Source: an uncultured Sediminibacterium sp. (GTDB taxonomy: Bacteria > Bacteroidota > Bacteroidia > Chitinophagales > Chitinophagaceae). Taken from it: 11,831 nt of DNA. The stretch spans positions 1 to 11,831 of the forward strand of contig CALEST010000035.1 in assembly GCA_937907555.1 (NCBI GenBank). Direction: 5' to 3'. Numbering within the stretch: the stretch's first letter is position 1; every line of letters begins with the position of its first letter. Made by a program: the position numbers and the translations under genes. The notes beneath the pieces are model-generated. The model was not told the origin of the DNA and searched no databases. It saw nothing but the letters and a program-made list of their open reading frames with translations. This document shows, piece after piece, positions 6,987 to 11,831 of this stretch.

Positions 6987-7676
6987 ATGAGCGAAAAACA
7001 AGCGCCTGAAGTAGTAACCCAAGAGGCAGCGCATAAAATTGAAACCACTTTTTCAAAAATTCAAAAGCCTTTAATGCTGGCGATTGCAGCGGTATTGGTA
7101 ATTGGAGGAGGATGGTTTGCTTACCAGCAGTATGTGGTAAAACCAAAAGAAGAAAAAGCAGCAGAGGCTTTATTTAAAGCTGAACAATACTTTGCAATGG
7201 ATTCATCCAGACTGGTATTGAATGGAGACGGCCAATACAAAGGTGTATTAAATGTAATCAGCAATTTTGGTGGTACAAAATCAGCTAATCTTGCTCATTA
7301 CTATGCGGGTATCAGCTATCTTAAATTGGGTGAGTTTGAAAATGCTGTAAAGCACTTAAAAGATTTTTCTACAGATGCCAAGCAAATTCAATTACTGGCT
7401 ACCGGATGTTTGGGTGATGCTTATGCTGAACTAAATAAAAAAGACGAAGCCGTTTCTGCTTACAAGAAAGCAGCTGCTACATTTGTTGAAGATGAGAACA
7501 ACTCATCAGAATATTTATTCCGTGCTGCTTTATTATTAGAGTCTACCGGCAAAACAGCTGAAGCATTGGAATTGTACAAAGAAGTAAAAAACAAATTCCC
7601 CAAAACAGACAAAGGGTTTCAGGCTGATAAATACATTTATCGTCTGAGCAACGAAAAAAATGACCTTGCTGAATAA
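6987..7676 (+). CDS. Membrane-anchored tetratricopeptide repeat protein
   Basis: A 229-residue protein with a short polar N-terminus, one membrane helix at about 28-50 (MLAIAAVLVIGGGWFAYQQY) and then an alanine/lysine-rich helical domain. At least three TPR-like units can be read: about 101-127 (AHYYAGISYLKLGEFENAVKHL), 135-167 (ATGCLGDAYAELNKKDEAVSAY) and 174-208 (FRAALLLESTGKTAEALELY). The layout matches YfgM-like anchored TPR proteins, which hold the repeat domain on the periplasmic side. The positive-inside rule is ambiguous here, because charged residues lie on both sides, and the exact role is unknown. The gene begins 26 bp after pdhA, and its TAA shares one base with the ribH ATG (TAATG), so it is very likely co-transcribed and perhaps translationally coupled with ribH. 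A TPR gene directly before ribH is an arrangement I associate with Bacteroidota in general. Confidence 0.85.
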   Translation: MSEKQAPEVVTQEAAHKIETTFSKIQKPLMLAIAAVLVIGGGWFAYQQYVVKPKEEKAAEALFKAEQYFAMDSSRLVLNGDGQYKGVLNVISNFGGTKSANLAHYYAGISYLKLGEFENAVKHLKDFSTDAKQIQLLATGCLGDAYAELNKKDEAVSAYKKAAATFVEDENNSSEYLFRAALLLESTGKTAEALELYKEVKNKFPKTDKGFQADKYIYRLSNEKNDLAE

Positions 7677-8155
7677 TGGCTACTAAAGGAAATACTTTAT
7701 TAAACAAAGGCATCCCCGCACCGGAGGATGCCTTTGTTGTTATCGTTAAAACAGAATGGAACAGCAGCATCATCAACGCTTTGGAAAAAGGTGCTAAGAA
7801 AGTTTTGAAGGAAACTGGAGCAACGGTAAAAACCCTGGTAGTGCCTGGTGCTTTTGAATTGCCATTCGGTGTTAAACAGCATTATACCTATGCGAAGCGT
7901 ACTCCCCATGCATATATAGTATTAGGTGCCGTTATACAAGGAGATACCCCGCATTTCGACTATGTATGTAAAGGAGTAACAGATGGCATTATGCAATTGA
8001 ACCTGCAGATTGATGTACCTGTTATTTTTGGTGTATTGACTGTTTTAAACGAGCAACAAGCAATTGAAAGAATAGGTGGCGTGCATGGACACAAAGGAGA
8101 AGAAGCTGCCATCACTGCATTGAAAATGATTCATCTGAATCGGACGCTAAAATAA
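7676..8155 (+). CDS. ribH: 6,7-dimethyl-8-ribityllumazine synthase
   Basis: The enzyme joins 5-amino-6-ribitylamino-uracil with 3,4-dihydroxy-2-butanone 4-phosphate to form lumazine, the penultimate step of riboflavin synthesis; family members often assemble into pentamers or 60-mer shells. At 159 residues it is full length. Motifs: TEWN with Trp28 in the substrate-stacking position, VVPGAFELPFG (55-65), GAVIQGDTPHFDYVC (84-98, with the catalytic His93), FGVLTVLNEQQAIERIGG (118-135, with Arg132) and HGHKGEEAAITALKM (137-151). In the last motif His stands where many homologues have Asn (GNKG). The ATG at 7676 overlaps the TPR stop by 1 nt. No other riboflavin gene is in view, and I see no FMN riboswitch upstream, so supply of this enzyme is tied to the pdhA-TPR transcript. 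Confidence 0.96.
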   Translation: MATKGNTLLNKGIPAPEDAFVVIVKTEWNSSIINALEKGAKKVLKETGATVKTLVVPGAFELPFGVKQHYTYAKRTPHAYIVLGAVIQGDTPHFDYVCKGVTDGIMQLNLQIDVPVIFGVLTVLNEQQAIERIGGVHGHKGEEAAITALKMIHLNRTLK

Positions 8156-8160
8156 CTTTG

Positions 8161-8883
8161 ATGAACGTACAGATATTTATCCCTTGCTTTATAGACCAGC
8201 TATATCCCAATGTGGCTTTCAATATGGTTAAAGTATTGCGTAAAGCAGGTTGTACGGTTCATTACAATGCTTCACAAACTTGTTGTGGGCAGCCTGCTTT
8301 CAATGCGGGTTTTCATGGAGAAGCCAAGGAAGTCTGCACTAAATTTTTACAAGACTTTGAAGGAGCCGAATATATTGTTGCACCCAGTGCAAGCTGTGTT
8401 GGATTTGTAAAAAATTATTACACTCAGTTATTCGAGAATTCAGCCTACAAAAATCAGGCTTCTAAAATAGGAACCCGGATTTATGAATTCTCCGACTTTC
8501 TTGTTAATGTAGTAAAGCAAATTGATTTTGGTGCAAGTCTGGAAGCTACCGCCACTTATCATGACAGCTGTGCCGCATTAAGAGAGTGCAAAATTAAACA
8601 GGAGCCTCGATTGTTACTAAGCCGGGTTAATGGCCTGGAGTTAAAAGAAATGAACGACGTAGAAACCTGTTGTGGATTCGGAGGCACTTTCGCCGTAAAA
8701 TTTGAACCCATTAGCATTGCCATGGGAAGCCAGAAAATAAACAATGCTTCAGATACGGATGCCACTGTTCTGATTAGTACAGATATGAGTTGCCTCATGC
8801 ATATAGACGGATGTGCCAAGCACGAAGGCAAAAACATTCAGATGATGCATCTGGCCGATGTATTGGCCAGCGGTTGGGAATAA
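8161..8883 (+). CDS. CCG-domain (Fe-S)-binding protein, LutA/YkgE family
   Basis: A 240-residue soluble protein with two cysteine-rich CCG domains, the fold of the LutA/YkgE, GlpC and heterodisulfide reductase B families, which bind iron-sulfur clusters or contact redox partners. First domain: Cys9 in IPCFIDQLYP, Cys31 and CCGQPAFNAG (Cys41, Cys42), then PSASC (Cys79). Second domain: HDSC (Cys137), CCGFGG (Cys170, Cys171), and DMSCLMHIDGC (Cys211, Cys218). It matches LutA, a subunit of the LutABC lactate oxidation complex, but no lutB or lutC is adjacent, so the substrate is open; glycolate or lactate oxidation is only one possibility. The start is taken as ATG at 8161 (5 bp after the ribH stop), not the TTG at 8158, since MNVQIFIPC fits the family start. 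It is probably the last gene of the operon; its stop is 6 bp from that of the convergent rnr. Confidence 0.87.
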   Translation: MNVQIFIPCFIDQLYPNVAFNMVKVLRKAGCTVHYNASQTCCGQPAFNAGFHGEAKEVCTKFLQDFEGAEYIVAPSASCVGFVKNYYTQLFENSAYKNQASKIGTRIYEFSDFLVNVVKQIDFGASLEATATYHDSCAALRECKIKQEPRLLLSRVNGLELKEMNDVETCCGFGGTFAVKFEPISIAMGSQKINNASDTDATVLISTDMSCLMHIDGCAKHEGKNIQMMHLADVLASGWE

Positions 8884-8889
8884 AGCATC

Positions 8890-10851
8890 TTATCCTAACT
8901 CCCACTCAAAATCCAGCTGGCGTTTCTCCAAATTGGCTGCAACTAAACGAACCGTTACTTTATCGCCCATTTTGAATATGCGCCCGCTCCTTCTGCCCAC
9001 CAGACTGTATTCTGATTCAATCAATCTGAAATCATCATAATCACTGAGGCTTACAATGCTTACCAGTCCTTCACATTTGTGTTCAATGGTTTCTACAAAA
9101 AAACCGAAACTGGTAACGCCGCTTACCACGCCCTCAAAGCACTCCCCAATAAACCCTTGTAAAAACTCAACCTGCTTGTATTTATTACCCGCTCTTTCAC
9201 ATTCCATCGCTGCCCTTTCCCTTTCACTGGTATGTTTACATTTCTCCGCCATCTTCTTGTCTACTTTGGGTGCATCGTCTAAAACAGATTGCAATACTCT
9301 ATGCACCAAAATATCCGGATACCTTCTTATAGGAGAAGTAAAATGACAATAGTGTTCGAATGCAAGCCCGTAGTGGCCAATATTATCAGGTGTATAAATG
9401 GCTTTCGCCATGGTTCTGATGCCCAGCTGTTCCAACACATGCTGTTCCGGTTTTCCCGCTGCATCTTTTAACATCTGGTTAAAACTATGTGCAATGGATT
9501 GTGGACTGCTGATATCAAATCCATGACCATATCTTTTGGCATATTGAATAAAGGGTGCCAGTTTCTCTTCATCGGGTTGATCGTGAACGCGGTAAGGAAA
9601 AGGGATCGGCTTGCCGTTCACCGCCTTTTTGGCGATATTCTCGGCTACCGTTCTATTGGCCAGCAACATCAGTTCTTCAATTAGCTGATGGGCTTCCTTA
9701 CTTTCTTTTATCACTATCCCTATTGGAGTCCCTTTTTCATCGAGCTTGAAACGAACTTCCTGCGATGAAAAATTAATGGCTCCCTTACTAAACCTTTTTT
9801 TCCTGAGTTTTTGAGCAATATCATTCAGGAGAAGAATTTCTTCCTTGTATAGTCCTTCCTTGGTTTCTATGATTTGTTGAACGTCTTCATAAGTATAGCG
9901 ATGATCGGAATGAGTAACTGTTCTTCCAAGCCAGTACTGCTTCACTTCTCCCTGAGCATTCATCTGAAAAATGGCAGAGAAAGTAAGTTTGTCTTCATTG
10001 GGCCTTAAAGAACAAAGCTGATTGGAAATATGTTCTGGCAACATTGGATTAACGCGGTCCGGAAGATACACGGAAGTAGCCCTTTTATAAGCTTCTTCAT
10101 CCAACGCCGTGTCGGGTTCAACATAATGACTAACATCCGCAATATGAACCCCTATTTCATATTTATTATCCCCCAATTGTCTGATAGATATGGCATCGTC
10201 AAAATCTTTTGCATCCACTGGATCAATGGTGAAGGTTAATACATTTCTGCAATCCTTTCTCCTGGCCACTTCTTCCTCTCCTATGATATCCGGCAATCTT
10301 CCGGCTTCTTCCATTACTTCATCAGAAAAAGAAATAGGAAATCCTGCTTCCGTTAAAATTTCTTTCATGGCAGCATCATTCGGACTATCGTTTTCCAGAA
10401 GGCTGACTACTTCTCCAACTGGTTTTTTATCATCTTTTTCCCAGCGAACCAATCGTACCAATACTTTGTCTTTGTGCTTGGCTCCATTGATAGACTGAAG
10501 CGGAATATATAAGTCTGGCATGGGTTTGTCCGAATCGGGCACAAAAAAAGCGTGATGGGCAGATACCTGCAAATGACCTATGAATTCCGTTTGTTTTCTG
10601 GAAACTACTTCTGTAATCTTTCCTTCCCGTTTCCCTGTTCTGCTATTTTCTTTAATAATTTTAACCCTTACAATGTCTCCATGCAATGCAGTCAGGAAAT
10701 CATTGGGTTTTACCAATACATCGCCTGCTTCATCATCAATAATAACATAGCCCATCCCGGAACGGGTTACTTCAAGTCTTCCTTTGGGGGTTTGAACCGT
10801 AATCGTTTTAGCTTTACGTTTCTGTTTAGATTTAGGCTTTTTCGAGCTCAT
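8890..10851 (-). CDS. rnr: Ribonuclease R (RNB family 3'-5' exoribonuclease)
   Basis: A processive 3'-5' exoribonuclease that degrades structured RNA in mRNA and rRNA turnover. Domains in order: a Lys-rich N-terminal tail (1-16), cold-shock-like RNA-binding domains (about 17-80 and 85-150), the RNB catalytic domain (about 205-530) and a C-terminal S1 domain (about 565-650). The metal site is intact in TIDPVDAKDFDDA: Asp210, Asp216, Asp218 and Asp219 correspond to the four acidic residues of RNB enzymes. HFTSPIRRYPD (503-513) is the second RNB signature. At 653 residues it is shorter than the E. coli enzyme (813): the N-terminal winged-helix domain and the long basic C-terminal tail are missing, as in other Bacteroidota. 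The ATG at 10851 lies inside the 3' end of lpxK (20-bp overlap, different frame), so the two are probably co-transcribed. The 3' end faces the CCG-protein gene with 6 bp between stops. Confidence 0.95.
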   Translation of the reverse strand: MSSKKPKSKQKRKAKTITVQTPKGRLEVTRSGMGYVIIDDEAGDVLVKPNDFLTALHGDIVRVKIIKENSRTGKREGKITEVVSRKQTEFIGHLQVSAHHAFFVPDSDKPMPDLYIPLQSINGAKHKDKVLVRLVRWEKDDKKPVGEVVSLLENDSPNDAAMKEILTEAGFPISFSDEVMEEAGRLPDIIGEEEVARRKDCRNVLTFTIDPVDAKDFDDAISIRQLGDNKYEIGVHIADVSHYVEPDTALDEEAYKRATSVYLPDRVNPMLPEHISNQLCSLRPNEDKLTFSAIFQMNAQGEVKQYWLGRTVTHSDHRYTYEDVQQIIETKEGLYKEEILLLNDIAQKLRKKRFSKGAINFSSQEVRFKLDEKGTPIGIVIKESKEAHQLIEELMLLANRTVAENIAKKAVNGKPIPFPYRVHDQPDEEKLAPFIQYAKRYGHGFDISSPQSIAHSFNQMLKDAAGKPEQHVLEQLGIRTMAKAIYTPDNIGHYGLAFEHYCHFTSPIRRYPDILVHRVLQSVLDDAPKVDKKMAEKCKHTSERERAAMECERAGNKYKQVEFLQGFIGECFEGVVSGVTSFGFFVETIEHKCEGLVSIVSLSDYDDFRLIESEYSLVGRRSGRIFKMGDKVTVRLVAANLEKRQLDFEWELG

Positions 10852-11831
10852 GTTCAGGTGTAATGGGTTTAAAAGGGAAATGTTGTATGAATTTAATCAG
10901 TTGATCGTTGAGTTGCCAGGACTCATCAAATAAAATCCTGTGTCGGATAGGGATAACAAAAAAAGGCATCGACTTCAATTCTTCTTTAAACTTGATTAAT
11001 CTAACTGCATCTTTTTCAGTGGTAACAATCAGTTTTCTGTCTGCAGATACTTCATCAAACAATTGTTTGATTTCTTTTAAATCGTCAATAGAAAAGATAT
11101 GATGGTCCGCATAATCCTGCTGGTAATAGGTTTTGGCTTTCTGCAACAAAAAGTCTTTTAATGGCTTGGGATTGGCTATTCCACAAACCAACATCACTTC
11201 ATCCAGAGAGTTAATAGCATATTGAATATTGGCATCACAAATATGATAAGGAATACCATATTCAATGGTACTAAAATATACACGCTGTTCAGGTAGTGGT
11301 TGTAAGTCTTTAATAATGGCTTCTTTGGTGGATTCATCTAAATCGGCCGGACACTTGGTAACAATAATAACCTGTGCCCGTTTGGCAGAAGCCCATTCAT
11401 CTCTTAAATCACCAGTAGGTAAAAAAAAGTCGCTGGTGTACAAATTGTTGTATTCAGTTAGCAGAATATTGAACCCTGCTTTAACAGTCCGGTGCTGAAA
11501 TGCATCATCTAATATGATTCCTTGCAAATCAGGATGATCCTGCAATAAATGTGGAATCGCAACAATTCTTTCCTCTCCTACTGCTACAGCCACATGGGGG
11601 AACTTCAGGGCAAACTGCATAGGTTCGTCACCAATTTCCAATGCTGTTGTAGCTTCATTGGCAAGTGCATATCCCTTGGTACGGCGCTTATAGCCCCTGC
11701 TTAAAGTGGCCATTTTAAATTTGGGGCTCAGTAAAGTCAACAGATATTCTACCATGGGAGATTTGCCTGTTCCCCCTACTGCCAGATTGCCTACACAAAT
11801 AATAGGGAAATTAAATTCTGCCGATTTTAAA
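10832..11831 (-). CDS. lpxK: Tetraacyldisaccharide 4'-kinase (5' partial)
   Basis: This inner-membrane kinase phosphorylates the 4' position of the tetraacyldisaccharide 1-phosphate to give lipid IVA in the Raetz pathway of lipid A synthesis. The frame is open to the right edge: 25 codons before the ATG at 11755 read FNFPIICVGNLAVGGTGKSP just ahead of MVEYL, placing the Walker A motif GGTGKS at 11759-11776. The Met at 11755 is therefore internal, and the gene starts beyond the window, missing about 30 residues including the N-terminal membrane helix. Other landmarks, counted from that Met: LDDAFQHR (82-89, with the catalytic Asp region), FFLPTGDLRDE (110-120), CGIANPKPL (191-199), DHHIFS (217-222) and VTTEKDAVRL (244-253). 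Its last 20 bp overlap the start of rnr. Its presence shows a lipid A-making, Gram-negative cell envelope. Confidence 0.95.
   Translation of the reverse strand, partial: LKSAEFNFPIICVGNLAVGGTGKSPMVEYLLTLLSPKFKMATLSRGYKRRTKGYALANEATTALEIGDEPMQFALKFPHVAVAVGEERIVAIPHLLQDHPDLQGIILDDAFQHRTVKAGFNILLTEYNNLYTSDFFLPTGDLRDEWASAKRAQVIIVTKCPADLDESTKEAIIKDLQPLPEQRVYFSTIEYGIPYHICDANIQYAINSLDEVMLVCGIANPKPLKDFLLQKAKTYYQQDYADHHIFSIDDLKEIKQLFDEVSADRKLIVTTEKDAVRLIKFKEELKSMPFFVIPIRHRILFDESWQLNDQLIKFIQHFPFKPITPEHELEKA

Noticed and set aside
8158..8160. TTG as the start of the CCG-domain protein
   Set aside because: An ATG follows directly and gives the normal family start MNVQIFIPC.
8153..8160. TAACTTTG, an exact TAnnTTTG match directly before the CCG-protein ATG
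   Set aside because: It overlaps the ribH stop and touches the ATG, so the transcription start would fall inside the coding region; there is no -33 box. Most likely chance in AT-rich sequence.
8851..8870. Inverted repeat CTGGCC/GGCCAG with an 8-nt loop near the end of the CCG-protein gene
   Set aside because: The stem is only 6 bp, it lies inside coding sequence, and no T-run follows on either strand; not a credible terminator.
8890..10851. Several plus-strand open frames opposite rnr (for example 9056-9346, 10190-10498, 10552-10863)
   Set aside because: All are antisense to a well-supported ribonuclease R, lack recognisable domains and have unlikely composition; shadows of the real gene.
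1..11831. Search for a defence island, CRISPR array, insertion sequence, tRNA or a new multi-gene system
   Set aside because: All genes but one belong to recognised housekeeping or common families, intergenic space is minimal, and no direct repeats, transposase motifs or tRNA-like folds were seen by eye.

Overview
The window reads as ordinary, gene-dense chromosome from a member of the Bacteroidota, most likely the Chitinophagaceae or a close relative. The evidence is the gene set (an alternative GlmU-like protein beside tpiA, a stand-alone pdhA, a TPR-ribH pair, a short ribonuclease R next to lpxK), the lack of Shine-Dalgarno sequences, and matches to the Bacteroidota -7 promoter element TAnnTTTG. 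The family-level placement comes from memory of protein families, not from a search. I see no tRNA, rRNA, CRISPR array, insertion sequence or phage gene.

Layout. At the left edge, a 5'-truncated Sua5-type threonylcarbamoyl-AMP synthase (+) runs into the 3' end of tpiA (-), and the two overlap by 17 bp tail to tail. tpiA lies behind a GlmU-family gene (-) with an ATGA overlap, so the two look like one transcription unit. That unit is divergent from a P5C dehydrogenase gene, pruA (+), across only 72 bp. pruA converges on a secreted single-domain fasciclin gene (-), and a strong bidirectional hairpin terminator lies between them. A 217-bp gap follows, containing what may be a decayed coding fragment.

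A conserved gene of unknown function (158 aa) comes next, then pdhA (E1 alpha of pyruvate dehydrogenase) with a good -7 element. Behind pdhA, closely packed on the plus strand, are a membrane-anchored TPR protein, ribH (lumazine synthase, 1-nt stop/start overlap) and a LutA/YkgE-type CCG-domain protein, probably one operon. This meets rnr (-) tail to tail with 6 bp between the stop codons. lpxK (-) lies upstream of rnr, overlaps it by 20 bp and runs off the right edge with its Walker A motif still visible.

Functionally these are housekeeping genes: tRNA t6A modification, glycolysis, amino-sugar nucleotide synthesis, proline/glutamate catabolism, pyruvate oxidation, riboflavin synthesis, RNA decay and lipid A synthesis. 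I did not find a convincing new multi-gene system. The parts most worth a second look are the uncharacterised 158-aa protein with its HGACNCGN motif, the possible gene remnant upstream of it, the promoter element almost touching the start codon of the GlmU-like gene, and two edge or start-site corrections that change gene models.
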